Source: Geobacter sp.
Lineage (GTDB): Bacteria > Desulfobacterota > Desulfuromonadia > Geobacterales > Geobacteraceae
DNA length: 64,000 bases
Direction: 5' to 3'
NCBI GenBank assembly: GCA_027356255.1
Contig: DAIEGL010000284.1
Coordinates: 1 to 64,000, forward strand
Made by a program: the position numbers and the translations under genes. Below the pieces are notes generated by a model. That model saw only the letters and a program-made list of their open reading frames with translations. It was not told the DNA's origin and made no database searches. This document shows positions 16,529-25,817 of this stretch, one piece after another; within the stretch, counting starts at the first letter, position 1, and every line of letters begins with the position of its first letter.

Positions 16529-18277
16529 TTATCCAATCGTTACTATTGAAATATGTACCATTACGGCACTTGCTGTCGTATTGAAAACCCTAATCGCAGA
16601 TCCCGTTGAGTCGCTAATAACTTCCCAACTAATGGCATTGCTTGCAGCTGCGTCAGATACAGCGACCACTCCCGGTGTAATTGGTACTATGTTGACGGCT
16701 ACGGCTTTATTATTAAAAACAGGACTCGTCCAAAGACCTGTAGGTATACTTACGTCAGCATTGTATATAGTAGTCGCAGGTAATGTTCCTACTTGCGCGG
16801 GGGTGTGGGTATGCCCGGAAGCGGCATAAGGCCCACCTATATTTGCGTCATTGCCGTGGCCGTGCCCTAAGGCTGCTGCTCCCACCTGAGCAGCGGTAGT
16901 GCTGTGCGGGTTTCCCACCGTGCCTATGTGGGTCTGGATGTTGGCGTTGGCCGGTTCGTAAACCCCGGTATGGTTATGCGCAGAAGCAGCAAAGGGACCG
17001 CCGATGGTGGCGTTATTGGCGTGTCCGTGATCGCCTGCGGAAACGGTTCCAGCGGCAGTGCCGATATTCTTGAAGGCGGCGGTCCCCAACTCAAGAATCG
17101 TTTTCACCTCGGCCAGGGTCTTTTTGACAAATTGCCCGGCGGCGGAGGCAACAAGAAAATCGTTCACGGCAGTGGCCAGGGAATGATTCACATGGCCGCT
17201 ATGGGGAGCTACGGCTGTAAGGTGGGTCTGGATGTTGACGTTGGCCGGTTCATAGATGCCTGTGTGGTTATGCCCGGCAGCAGCCGCGCCGATCTGGACG
17301 ATGGTTGTATTGTGCGGATTATCGGTCCTGTCCATGTGCCCATTGGCAGCCTCCAGAGTGGTTGCCGGAGCGGTGCGCCAGTTGGCCTTACCGGTGATAC
17401 TCTTGATCATGTAACCCAGCCAACCGAACAGGGTGGTGGGGCTGGAGGTATCTCCGGACGGGACAATAGTATCAGAGATGGTTCTCTGCCGCTCATCGGG
17501 GTATATCTTAGTAAAGGTGAGACCGGTTGTACCGACGGTGATCGGGGCGTTGGTCGTCAGCATCCAGACCGTATCACCACACACCGAACCTTCTGACACT
17601 GTTGCCAGGAGACCAGCCAACAAATCCAGATCGCTGTCCGCGTCGAGCGCCCGCTGCCAGGCTCCGGCATGAGCAATGTAGATACCGTTTTCAGTGGGAG
17701 CCGTCTGAGCCGTCAGCAGAACCCGGTCATTGTCCACCAGCTGCACCGCATCTATAATCTGCAGCCCTGCCAGGGCAAGGTTGGCAGTGGCAGCCACCCG
17801 TACCCGGTGGGGCATACGGGCGTCAACGTATTCCTGAGTGGACATGATCAGCGAGGGGTCGATGGTCTGATTCACCGCCGAGGCGTCGCTGACATTGACG
17901 ATCATCCGCACATAGAGGTCCTTTTCCGACCCGCTCCCCGGTGCCGGTTTATTCGTCAAAGGATACTTGCCAATGGCAATGACAGCACCGGCATCATCCT
18001 TAATCAGCGCCTCACGGATATCAAACCCGCCTTGGTTGGCCGGGATCAGCGCTTCAACGACGATCCAATTGGCGTGGTTCGGATGGGCATAGACACGGTT
18101 GGCGTTGCCGGACCAGACCTGGTGGGCCAGTGCCGCCTCTTCGCCGGTCGGCTCATAATAGACACCATTTGAATCACCGACGGCAAAGGAGCTGATATTG
18201 ACTGCCGGGCCGCCGGTACCGAAAGCGGTGATTTTGTTCCTTCCTACAGTGCTCGTTTTCACATAATAAACTGCCAT
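16529..18277 (-). CDS. Phage tail fibre protein (P2 gpH-like)
   Basis: 582 residues. The N-terminal about 150 residues (MAVYYVKTSTVGRNKIT onward) match the tail-collar/fibre N-terminal domain found in P2-like gpH proteins, which attaches to the baseplate. The middle holds repeated units with paired histidines (HNHTG twice, HGHAN, HGHGN, HTHT) and duplicated segments of the form YEPAN.NIQTH. Such HxH pairs bind iron in trimeric phage fibres. The C-terminal about 80 residues are a short beta-rich tip, the probable receptor-binding part. It follows the tail I gene directly, as in P2. TAAGGAGACC before the ATG supports the start. Confidence 0.85.
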   Translation of the reverse strand: MAVYYVKTSTVGRNKITAFGTGGPAVNISSFAVGDSNGVYYEPTGEEAALAHQVWSGNANRVYAHPNHANWIVVEALIPANQGGFDIREALIKDDAGAVIAIGKYPLTNKPAPGSGSEKDLYVRMIVNVSDASAVNQTIDPSLIMSTQEYVDARMPHRVRVAATANLALAGLQIIDAVQLVDNDRVLLTAQTAPTENGIYIAHAGAWQRALDADSDLDLLAGLLATVSEGSVCGDTVWMLTTNAPITVGTTGLTFTKIYPDERQRTISDTIVPSGDTSSPTTLFGWLGYMIKSITGKANWRTAPATTLEAANGHMDRTDNPHNTTIVQIGAAAAGHNHTGIYEPANVNIQTHLTAVAPHSGHVNHSLATAVNDFLVASAAGQFVKKTLAEVKTILELGTAAFKNIGTAAGTVSAGDHGHANNATIGGPFAASAHNHTGVYEPANANIQTHIGTVGNPHSTTAAQVGAAALGHGHGNDANIGGPYAASGHTHTPAQVGTLPATTIYNADVSIPTGLWTSPVFNNKAVAVNIVPITPGVVAVSDAAASNAISWEVISDSTGSAIRVFNTTASAVMVHISIVTIG

Positions 18278-18286
18278 ATGGTCTCC

Positions 18287-18838
18287 TTATTCCGGATAAA
18301 CGGTGATGATCTCGCTTGACTGGCAGGAGATGCCGACAAAGACATCACCTGAAATAGCCAGATTGAATTCCATGTTGTCCAGGACATCACGCTTTGCCTT
18401 GTACTCATTGACCAACGCAGTGAGCAGCGTTTGCTCATCAGCTGTAATCCCGCTGTCAAGCAGATCGAAGCTGATCTTGAAATGGTAAGGCAGGCCACTG
18501 TATTCCCACCATTTCAACACGGTGAAGGTCAAGCCCAAGGAATTGATTGCCAACTCCAGGGCGTATTCGGTCCCCTTATAGCGATGCATCTCACGAGCAT
18601 TCTTCAACAAAGCTCTGCGTTCGGCATCGTTCTTTGCCTGGCGCCAGCCTTCATAACCCGTGACGTGGAATTGCTCGGCCAGATACGGCAATACGGAGGC
18701 GTCCACGTTGTCAACGATATAGACCAACAGGGGGGTCAGATCCATGGCGCCGAGTCGCTCGGCCATCTCATTGTAGGCATAGGCACTATCATCATTTCTC
18801 AGCCCGCCAGGTATGAGCCGTTCATCAGCCATGGGCAT
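18287..18838 (-). CDS. Phage tail protein I (P2 gpI-like)
   Basis: About 183 residues; matches the P2 gpI baseplate family (LPYLAEQFHV..YEGW, KNAREMHRYKGTEYALE). It links the baseplate wedge to the fibre. Its start overlaps the end of the baseplate J gene. The start codon is uncertain (ATG 18847, 18838 or 18832); 18838 lies next to a weak GCGGGG site. Confidence 0.85.
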   Translation of the reverse strand: MPMADERLIPGGLRNDDSAYAYNEMAERLGAMDLTPLLVYIVDNVDASVLPYLAEQFHVTGYEGWRQAKNDAERRALLKNAREMHRYKGTEYALELAINSLGLTFTVLKWWEYSGLPYHFKISFDLLDSGITADEQTLLTALVNEYKAKRDVLDNMEFNLAISGDVFVGISCQSSEIITVYPE

Positions 18839-19943
18839 ACCCCGCAATGGTCACGTTGATCCCCGTACAATTCAGCCATTGATTTGCTTCTAGCACCTGA
18901 TCAACCACAGGGGCGATGAGGTTCGACTTGTAGACACCCCGATAACCAGTGATACGACCCTTAATCTGGTCCAGGACCAGGTCATATCCCAGCCCTGCCC
19001 GCAGCTGGGCCGTGTAATCTTCCAGCAGGGCAACGATATTCTGCCGGGCTGTTTCGGCATCGTCCCCGGCCCAGTCATAAAGGGTTACGGCAACGTTAAT
19101 GGCGAATTGCACCTCAGTCGGGGCAAGAGCAAAAACATGGTCGGTTAGTGGCCGTACTTTCTTAGCAGTGAGGGTATTGGACACCAGGGTGAGGATCTCT
19201 GCAGCAGGTAATCCGGTTGATAATAATGGATAAACATTTATGACGCCGTCGCTGGGTGAGGTTACAGCCACATCGACAATGTCCTGGTGGGCCGATCTAG
19301 CCCAGAATATATAAGCCCCTTCCGGACCGGCTGTGCTGAAACTCTCCGGCCGCAGAATAATTCGATCTCGATAGTGATCATCCGCTTCCGGATCTGCGCC
19401 ACCCAGGGTGACGGAGATGTTGACAATGCTCTGCGCATAGGCAACTGGGTCAATCTCCACGTTGATTTCACCGGCCAGATAACCGTTGCCGGTAATACCG
19501 GCAACATCGGCAGTGGCAGCCACATCACCAGTTAACTGCCCGGTGGGAATGGTCAGTGCGACATCAGTCGTAAACACATATTTGCCATCCTTGCTTCCCC
19601 TGCGGGTACCGGCAGGGACAACAACATCAAAGGTCTGTGCCGCGATCAGCGTAACCCGCAACGTAGTCAAGGCGGGTTGTTCAGGCAGCCGAGTGCAGCG
19701 ATCCAGCTCACCGATGTAGTCGAGCATGTCTTTTTGGGCATAGCGGACCAGGTTCTGCTTTGCCGCTTCGTTTGCCTGGATGCGCAAAAGCGTTTCCCGG
19801 TAGACGATCAGGTCGATAAAGAGTCTCTCGGGCTGGGCAGGCTGGAGTACCTTGCCGGTGAGCTTTTCATACATATCGATGTACTCGGCGGTGATAGTAT
19901 TAACGTCCCGGTCGAAAAAGACCGGATCAGCTAGGGTTGACAA
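18825..19943 (-). CDS. Baseplate assembly protein J (P2 gpJ/Mu gp47-like)
   Basis: 372 residues. The beginning shows the gpJ pattern (ADPVFFDRDVNTITAEYI), a long helical region, then PAGTRRGS and a beta-rich middle with GGADPEADDHYRDRIIL, a hallmark of baseplate J proteins. It forms the baseplate wedge. It overlaps both the upstream W gene and the downstream I gene. Confidence 0.9.
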   Translation of the reverse strand: MSTLADPVFFDRDVNTITAEYIDMYEKLTGKVLQPAQPERLFIDLIVYRETLLRIQANEAAKQNLVRYAQKDMLDYIGELDRCTRLPEQPALTTLRVTLIAAQTFDVVVPAGTRRGSKDGKYVFTTDVALTIPTGQLTGDVAATADVAGITGNGYLAGEINVEIDPVAYAQSIVNISVTLGGADPEADDHYRDRIILRPESFSTAGPEGAYIFWARSAHQDIVDVAVTSPSDGVINVYPLLSTGLPAAEILTLVSNTLTAKKVRPLTDHVFALAPTEVQFAINVAVTLYDWAGDDAETARQNIVALLEDYTAQLRAGLGYDLVLDQIKGRITGYRGVYKSNLIAPVVDQVLEANQWLNCTGINVTIAGYAHG

Positions 19944-20304
19944 GGTTCACCTCCGTTATTCTCACCAGTTGGCTATTCAGGGGTTGCCAGCTCACGGTAA
20001 TGGTCGCAGATCCGGCGCCAGTGATCTCGGTAGTCACGCCGGTAACTTTGATGCGCGGTTCCCACAATTCCAAGGCATCGACGCTTTCCCGGATGATGTT
20101 CGGCACGGCGATATTGGCAGGGGCATCGATCCACCGCCAGGCGTCGCATCCCTTAAGCGGATTATGGGGCACACTCCCCTTGCGGGTATTAATGATGATG
20201 GCGATGCACTGATCGATATCATCAAGACCAGTGACAACCTCTCCAGGACTCCCCAACCGGGGAGACCAATCGATGGCCGTTATATCATTTACGCGGACTG
20301 TCAT
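19927..20304 (-). CDS. Baseplate protein W (GPW/gp25 family)
   Basis: 125 residues. The family signature GCDAWRWIDAP...NIIRESVDALELWEPRIKV is clear; gp25-like proteins are the wedge component that meets the sheath. The order V-W-J-I agrees with P2. Confidence 0.9.
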   Translation of the reverse strand: MTVRVNDITAIDWSPRLGSPGEVVTGLDDIDQCIAIIINTRKGSVPHNPLKGCDAWRWIDAPANIAVPNIIRESVDALELWEPRIKVTGVTTEITGAGSATITVSWQPLNSQLVRITEVNLVNPS

Positions 20305-20955
20305 TTACATCCCCTGGTTGGGCTGGCCGGTGCTTCCGCCCTGTGGATCATTATGGGTATGACCGTTGTAGATACTACGATCTGCCGCCATTGTTCTGAT
20401 CGAATCTTTAACATCACCGCCGGTTGACTCTATGGTACCTGGGGTTGAAATCGCCCCGCCACTGGCACCGAACGAGCCAATACAGGTAATGCCCCCGGCT
20501 ACCGACAAATTGCCGGTACATTCGGTCAGTGGGGTGTCACAGACCACTTTGGTCGAGGCAATGGCTTTGACCAGGGGAGAAGTAACAACTGCCTGGATAT
20601 CTGCCTTTGCATCGATCTCCCCTTTGATATCAGCGGTCAGCTTATGCCCGGCCCGGTCATACTGGATGATTGTGCCGTCGGAGAACTTCTTATAAAACAG
20701 GTTGCCGTCAGCTACCGGTGGAACGTCGACGTCGCTGTAAATCGCGCAGAGCACAACTCCGGCTTCGCAGTTTTCGTCCATCAGGCAATAGACCTGCGTC
20801 CCGTCGTCCGGAAGCCAGTAATCGAAATCACCCAGGGTTTTCCGCTGGCCAACCGGTATCCAGTCGGAGACCAGTTCGTCGCGATCGGGAAACTGGACGC
20901 GGACCTTACACTTGGCCGGATCTCGGGCGACGACTATGCCGTTGATACCGGTCAT
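20305..20955 (-). CDS. Baseplate spike protein V (P2 gpV-like)
   Basis: 216 residues. An N-terminal OB-like domain (RVQFPDRDELVSDWIPV) is followed by a beta-repeat region and a C-terminus with YNGHTHNDPQ. The HTH pair is the iron-binding apex found in P2-type spikes. It forms the membrane-piercing tip of the contractile tail. Its ATG overlaps the stop of the D gene by four bases. Confidence 0.9.
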   Translation of the reverse strand: MTGINGIVVARDPAKCKVRVQFPDRDELVSDWIPVGQRKTLGDFDYWLPDDGTQVYCLMDENCEAGVVLCAIYSDVDVPPVADGNLFYKKFSDGTIIQYDRAGHKLTADIKGEIDAKADIQAVVTSPLVKAIASTKVVCDTPLTECTGNLSVAGGITCIGSFGASGGAISTPGTIESTGGDVKDSIRTMAADRSIYNGHTHNDPQGGSTGQPNQGM

Positions 20956-21995
20956 TGTTTCACCAGCCTTTTGTCATTACGCAGGTTCTTCATACCATAG
21001 CTCCCGTTCTGGCCTATGTTGGCGGTAGTTATATAACCGCTACCCCGCTCTATGCGATGCGTTACTTTCAGCGCCTGATAGGTATCGTCAAAGGCGCCGA
21101 AGCCGGATAAAATGATATTCATTCCAGCCCGCAGTTTGGGATCTCCGTATATGGGAAACTCCCCTTCCTTATGCCGACCGTTCTTTCTCCGCAAGGCAGC
21201 CTTTGCCACCTTCTCCGCATGGGCCTTGGACTCGCAGCGCTCAATCAGATGCAGAATATCGCCGCTGGTCACTCCATCGGCAACAAAGGTATGGCTCACG
21301 TCTTTCTTCAGCTTGGCGTTGAAGTAGGTCACCTTGCAGGCCCTGTATACCCCGGCAGACTTGGTGCGTAGGGTATACATTCCGGCCAGCCCTTTACGTG
21401 TTATGGTCAGCACAGCAGGTGCTGCATCAAGAGCGTCTTGATCGTGCCAAATCAGCTGTTTCCCCCGCACGGAGAAGATGTAGCCCCACTTCTGACCAAT
21501 GCGCCGCAAAAACGCCAGGTCTGTCTCCTTGTGTTGCGTGACCCTGCCCAGCTTCACTTCAGGGACTGTGCCGATGATGATCAGTCCGTGGCGATCGGCG
21601 ATCTTCTTGGCGATCCCCTTAAGGGTGGTACTCTCATAGGCAGCGCTCCGGGCTGTGCGCAGGTCGGGTTTAACTGCTGCGGCCAGGGCTCTTATGCTTA
21701 TCGTATCCGGTGGACCATTAAACTCCACCTCGTCAATCTGGAACTCGCCAGCGTCCAGGATTGGCCTTTCATGCTCGTAGCCGAGGGTCAGCTTCAGGGT
21801 ATCCCCTTTCTCAGGCATCCATCCGTTCATCCAGCGTTGATCCCGATCCTCAATAACTATCTCCAGATCGTCCGCCTGCCCGTCCAGATTGTCGGTATAG
21901 GCGACCGATAGTACATAGGGAGAGATCCTGGTGGAGATGTTGACACCGGCATAGAGCAGGTTCCATATGGGCGTTCGGACCGGTCTGTTATCCAT
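20952..21995 (-). CDS. Phage late control D family baseplate hub protein (gpD)
   Basis: 347 residues. Typical gpD features are the start VRTPIWNLLYAGVNIS, the DRDQRWM and LGYEHE segments, and the ETDLAFLRRIGQKWGY motif. It forms the baseplate hub under the spike. It overlaps the X gene by eight bases. Confidence 0.9.
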   Translation of the reverse strand: MDNRPVRTPIWNLLYAGVNISTRISPYVLSVAYTDNLDGQADDLEIVIEDRDQRWMNGWMPEKGDTLKLTLGYEHERPILDAGEFQIDEVEFNGPPDTISIRALAAAVKPDLRTARSAAYESTTLKGIAKKIADRHGLIIIGTVPEVKLGRVTQHKETDLAFLRRIGQKWGYIFSVRGKQLIWHDQDALDAAPAVLTITRKGLAGMYTLRTKSAGVYRACKVTYFNAKLKKDVSHTFVADGVTSGDILHLIERCESKAHAEKVAKAALRRKNGRHKEGEFPIYGDPKLRAGMNIILSGFGAFDDTYQALKVTHRIERGSGYITTANIGQNGSYGMKNLRNDKRLVKQ

Positions 21996-22218
21996 AGCTC
22001 ACCCAAGGGGGCAGCCCGGCGTCAATAGCAGGGCTGGGTGTATCGGAGACCGGGATCAGGACTTTTAACCCGGAGGGCAGGATCGGGATGATCGGCAGAT
22101 CCGGGTTGGCCAGGATGATCTCCTCGTAGCGGGTGGCGTCACCGTAATACTTCCATGCGAGGAGATCCCAGCGGTCCCCCTCTTTGGTGATGTGCTCTAT
22201 GTAGCTTTGACCCGTCAT
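21988..22218 (-). CDS. Tail protein X (LysM-like)
   Basis: 76 residues. The sequence EGDRWDLLAWKYYGDATRYEEIILANPDL is the LysM-like core of P2 gpX, which helps join tube and baseplate. It lies between the U and D genes, as in P2. Confidence 0.9.
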   Translation of the reverse strand: MTGQSYIEHITKEGDRWDLLAWKYYGDATRYEEIILANPDLPIIPILPSGLKVLIPVSDTPSPAIDAGLPPWVSYG

Positions 22219-22227
22219 AAATTCCTT

Positions 22228-23142
22228 CTACCTGGGAAGTATCCTGGTTATGATCTGCGCCCGCTGATTTGCCTCAATGGCTCCACCCTGGGCAAGCTGG
22301 CTGAGGGTAATAGTATGGGTTGCCTGGGCCGAAATGCCCCGGTTGAGCGCGGCCATCCGCTCGCCTATTTTTGCTGCCGGGCCGGGGAGTCCCGAGAGCA
22401 CCCTGGTGATAGATGAACTGACGCTGGAAACCTGAGTGGCGTATCCCTGAATGCTTGCTGCCGCATTCTGGGCACCGGCAGCAAGGTATTGCGCCTGTGC
22501 CATGATCGGCCCGACCTGGTCATTGATCTGTGCCGTGGCAGCCTTGATCTGGCCGACTATCTCTGCCGTGCCAATTTTTGTCTTCAGCTCATCGGCAGAG
22601 GCCGAGATCCTTGTGGCTAAATTTCCTATCTGCGAGGCATTGGCCTTGACCTGCCCGGCGATGCAGGCGGTCTTGTTACCGGTGACGCTGGCTGCCGAGG
22701 CTATGTTGCCTTTACCCTTCAGGCCGAGGGCGTTACGCTTTTGGGCAGCGGTACGGCTGGCAAGTAGGTCGGAATCGCTGTATTCCTTCAGTTGGAGCCT
22801 TGCTTCGATGCAAAGCGGCCGGCCATTGTCGGCAGTTATGACGGTGTTTTTGCTGATCTCGCAGATGACGTAGTACCCGAGGTTTTTGCCGGTGGCGAAA
22901 AGAAACGGCAGCGCCTCATGTCGGTCCGCCTCGGCCTTCAGGAGATTGAACTGCGTTTCCGGATCACAGAACGCGAAATGAAAACGGACGCTGATGTTCG
23001 CTTCATCGAGATTGTCACCGATGAACTGCAACAGCGGCTTGCCTTCAATCACCTGGTGTTCTGCATAATTGTAGGAGTACCGTTCATCAAGGCTCTCTAT
23101 GGGGAGCAGTTCGAACTGAATATTACCAAGCTGGGCGTACAT
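22228..23142 (-). CDS. Tail protein U (P2 gpU-like) with long helical extension
   Basis: 304 residues. The first about 130 match gpU (QLGNIQFELLPIESL, ending RLQLKEY). The remaining about 170 are Ala/Gln/Ser-rich, lack clear domains and look helical. Such extensions occur in gpU proteins of some phages. It completes the tail tip in the P2 pathway. It begins on the last base of the tape measure stop codon. Confidence 0.82.
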   Translation of the reverse strand: MYAQLGNIQFELLPIESLDERYSYNYAEHQVIEGKPLLQFIGDNLDEANISVRFHFAFCDPETQFNLLKAEADRHEALPFLFATGKNLGYYVICEISKNTVITADNGRPLCIEARLQLKEYSDSDLLASRTAAQKRNALGLKGKGNIASAASVTGNKTACIAGQVKANASQIGNLATRISASADELKTKIGTAEIVGQIKAATAQINDQVGPIMAQAQYLAAGAQNAAASIQGYATQVSSVSSSITRVLSGLPGPAAKIGERMAALNRGISAQATHTITLSQLAQGGAIEANQRAQIITRILPR

Positions 23143-25574
23143 CAGAAGCTCCGCCTCTGTTTCTGAGATTCATAGCGCTGCATCAGCCTTTCGAACTCGG
23201 CGAAGGAGATATTCAGCGCCTGGTTGACGGCTCCCTGTATTTGCGCCGGGTCGCCACCCTTGACAGTAATCTGGGGTGCAAAGGTGATATTCATCCCGCC
23301 ACTTGCAGCGGCATGGGCCAGTCCGGACACCGGGGAGACGGCCAGCATGGCGGCTGCCGTAGTGGTCCGCATGGCATTGACCAGCGGTCGCGGCTTGATG
23401 GATTCGGCTATGGTCTCCACAAGTTTGATACGGTGGATGTCGCGGAGCGGACCTTCCTTGGCCGGGGAGAAGGGGAGGAAGTTTCGCACCCGTTGGGCAA
23501 TTGACCGCATCAGTTCGGCGGGCTTGTTCATCTTCTTCATCATTCCCTGGAAAAGGGAGTCGACGATATTGGCACCCGCAACAAGCATCTTGGCCGGCAG
23601 TGACAGTACAGCGGAAAGGATGCCGCCGATGGCCTTGCCGAAGCGCACCCCCATGTTTTCGGCCTTTTTACCCGTATCATCCACCGGCTTCATCAGGGCT
23701 TTAACCAGGGTATAAATGAGCTTCAGCGGGAGGATAATCGGCATAAAGAGCGGGGCGATCTTCTTGAAGATGTCCCAGGCCGGACCAAGGCTGACAAGCC
23801 CCTCTTTCATCCCCTTCCACATACCGCGGAAAAACCCCGATATCGGTCCCCAGAATTTATAAATGAGCAGGGCAGCAGCGCCGATCGCCAAGGCGATCCA
23901 TCCGACAGGAGTAGTAAAAAGTGCCAGGCTGAAAGCACGGACGCCACCCGCTGCCACCATGAAAGCGCCGCGCAGACGACTAAGCCAGGAAACTGAAGCG
24001 GCCGCCCTGCCGGGGATGACATCACCGAACATGGAGTCGGGCAGCTTCGAGAAAACCAACTTGCGACGCATAGCCAGTTGAAGGGCGGTAATGCGCCCCG
24101 TGGCCCAGGCGGCACCCTTACCTATGGTTGATAGCCCTTCCAGTGCGCGTGGCCAGGCTGAGCCCAGTCCTGCCATGGTAATCAGCAGAGCGCCACCGGC
24201 GAGGGACAGGCCGGTTATTCCCAGGACGATACCGGCGATGATACCGGCTGTTTTCGGGTGGAGCAGGGCAAAAGAGTCCATCCGGCCGAATAGGTCATTG
24301 ATCCTGCCCAGGATGCCCGGCAGGTTTATCAGCCGGGCGAATACGCCGCCAATATGTGCCGAGAGGTTTTGCGCAGTGCCGGTCATGGTCTCCCACTGCA
24401 TCTTAGTGCCGCTCATGATCTCGCGGATCTTCGTCTGCATGTCGGCTTGCTGCTTGATCCTTCCAAGCATCTGATCGTAACCGGCGACGCCGCTTTTCAG
24501 CAGCACAGCCAGGGGGCGGGCGGCTTCATCTCCGAACAGCTTTTTCAGGGTGATGATTTGTTCCTGGGGATTGAGGGACTTCAACTTCTCCATCTCGGCG
24601 ATCATCGGTCGCAGCCCCTTGAATTCGCCGTTCGACGTAAAGAAGTCGAGTTTGATGCCGTACTTGTCAAGGATCGGCCCGACCAGTTTTTTGATCTGTT
24701 TCCTATCGAGCCGATGTCCGATCTCCGCCATGCGGCCCAAAGCCTGGGCAATGTTGGTGCCTGCCGTAGAACCTTCGATACCGGCAGCAGCCAGGACACC
24801 AACCACCGCAGAGAAGTCGCGGGCGGCATCAAGCCCCTGTAACCCGAGGAGTTTCAGGCTGCCTCCGGCGTACTTGAAGGTATAGGCAAGATCGCCAACC
24901 TCGACGCCACTGGCATATTTCAGCCGCTGCAACAGGTCCATGAACCGGACCATATCGCCGTCCGCCACGCCCATGCTTTCAGAGAACTTCGCCACATGGG
25001 TCGCAGCAGCCGGGAAACTGAGCTTCATCAGGGCTGCAAAGTTTGCCGCCGCTTCCCCGGTTCCACCCAGAATGCGGTTTGTCTGCACACCCTGTTCGCG
25101 CAGGGCGATGAACATTTCCAGCATATCCTTGGTGGAACCGGGAAGGTCTGTACCGAGCTTTTCCGCCAGGCTGTTAAGCTTTTCGAATTCAGGGCCGACA
25201 CGCCCTGCCGTATCCATCAGGGTTGTGCGCAGCCCTTTCTGTGCTTCTTCCAGGTTGGCAAAGTTGACCAGGGTTTTCTCGATCCCCAGGGAGGTGACGA
25301 CACCACCGGCAGCCAGGGGTTTACCCAGTGCATCGAGCTTTTCCGCTGCCGCGGCAAACTTCTCGGTTTTCTTATTCAAGGAGTCAAGCTTACCTGCAGC
25401 AGCAACGGCGGCAGCACCTATCCGGTCAATACCCCCCTTGAGCTGGCCAGACTTGCCGGCAGCCTTTTCCAGCTCCTTGCCCGTAGCGCCAACAGTGTCA
25501 TTGATCTTGCGCACCGGGGCCGTAGCCTGGTCAAGGACTTTGAACATCAACGCTATGGTCAGGAGTTTATTCAT
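23142..25574 (-). CDS. Tail tape measure protein
   Basis: 810 residues. The N-terminal coiled-coil region is followed by the TP901-type core (GGVVTSLGIEKTLVNFANLEEAQKG..), several hydrophobic helices at about 430-620 (IIAGIVLGITGLSLAGGALL, VGWIALAIGAAALLIYKF) and a C-terminal region with FLPFSPAKEGPLRDIH, frequent in tape measure proteins. It sets tail length and probably reaches the host membrane. For about 40 kb phages the size is usual. Confidence 0.92.
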   Translation of the reverse strand: MNKLLTIALMFKVLDQATAPVRKINDTVGATGKELEKAAGKSGQLKGGIDRIGAAAVAAAGKLDSLNKKTEKFAAAAEKLDALGKPLAAGGVVTSLGIEKTLVNFANLEEAQKGLRTTLMDTAGRVGPEFEKLNSLAEKLGTDLPGSTKDMLEMFIALREQGVQTNRILGGTGEAAANFAALMKLSFPAAATHVAKFSESMGVADGDMVRFMDLLQRLKYASGVEVGDLAYTFKYAGGSLKLLGLQGLDAARDFSAVVGVLAAAGIEGSTAGTNIAQALGRMAEIGHRLDRKQIKKLVGPILDKYGIKLDFFTSNGEFKGLRPMIAEMEKLKSLNPQEQIITLKKLFGDEAARPLAVLLKSGVAGYDQMLGRIKQQADMQTKIREIMSGTKMQWETMTGTAQNLSAHIGGVFARLINLPGILGRINDLFGRMDSFALLHPKTAGIIAGIVLGITGLSLAGGALLITMAGLGSAWPRALEGLSTIGKGAAWATGRITALQLAMRRKLVFSKLPDSMFGDVIPGRAAASVSWLSRLRGAFMVAAGGVRAFSLALFTTPVGWIALAIGAAALLIYKFWGPISGFFRGMWKGMKEGLVSLGPAWDIFKKIAPLFMPIILPLKLIYTLVKALMKPVDDTGKKAENMGVRFGKAIGGILSAVLSLPAKMLVAGANIVDSLFQGMMKKMNKPAELMRSIAQRVRNFLPFSPAKEGPLRDIHRIKLVETIAESIKPRPLVNAMRTTTAAAMLAVSPVSGLAHAAASGGMNITFAPQITVKGGDPAQIQGAVNQALNISFAEFERLMQRYESQKQRRSF

Positions 25575-25731
25575 GTGCTATTATTTCCCTATGGAAATCT
25601 TCGTCTTGATATGCTTGGCTGTGGTTGCCGCCTGTATTCTCTTCTGGCTGTTCGCTTTCCCTGGGGCACTGCTTGTGGGGGCGGCCTGTTCGATAGTCAA
25701 GGGCGTACGCGAAGGCTTGAGGCGCTCTTAA
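25573..25731 (+). CDS. Possible small membrane protein on the opposite strand
   Basis: An ORF of 52 residues fills the gap between the E' stop and the tape measure start on the plus strand. AGGAG lies seven bases before its ATG, and the product has a strongly hydrophobic central stretch (FVLICLAVVAACILFWLFAF) and a basic end. It runs against the operon, its ribosome site falls within tape measure codons, and no promoter was identified, so it may be fortuitous. Confidence 0.3.
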   Translation: MCYYFPMEIFVLICLAVVAACILFWLFAFPGALLVGAACSIVKGVREGLRRS

Positions 25732-25817
25732 TTCTTATCCAGCCTCTTGTTCAGTTCCCGCACATAGCCGTCAACCTTCCCCACCCAGTAACCCAGCTCC
25801 GACAGCGTCATGCGCAT
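25728..25817 (-). CDS. Tail assembly protein E' (GpE-like), probably made by frameshift
   Basis: 29 codons begin at an ATG sharing one base with the E stop codon (TAATG). The peptide (MRMTLSELGYWVGKV..) resembles the short P2 E' segment with its M.L.EL..W pattern. In P2 and relatives E' is made as a -1 frameshift extension of E. Here a -1 slip on AAAAAG just before the E stop would fuse the two into about 134 residues. Confidence 0.55.
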   Translation of the reverse strand: MRMTLSELGYWVGKVDGYVRELNKRLDKN

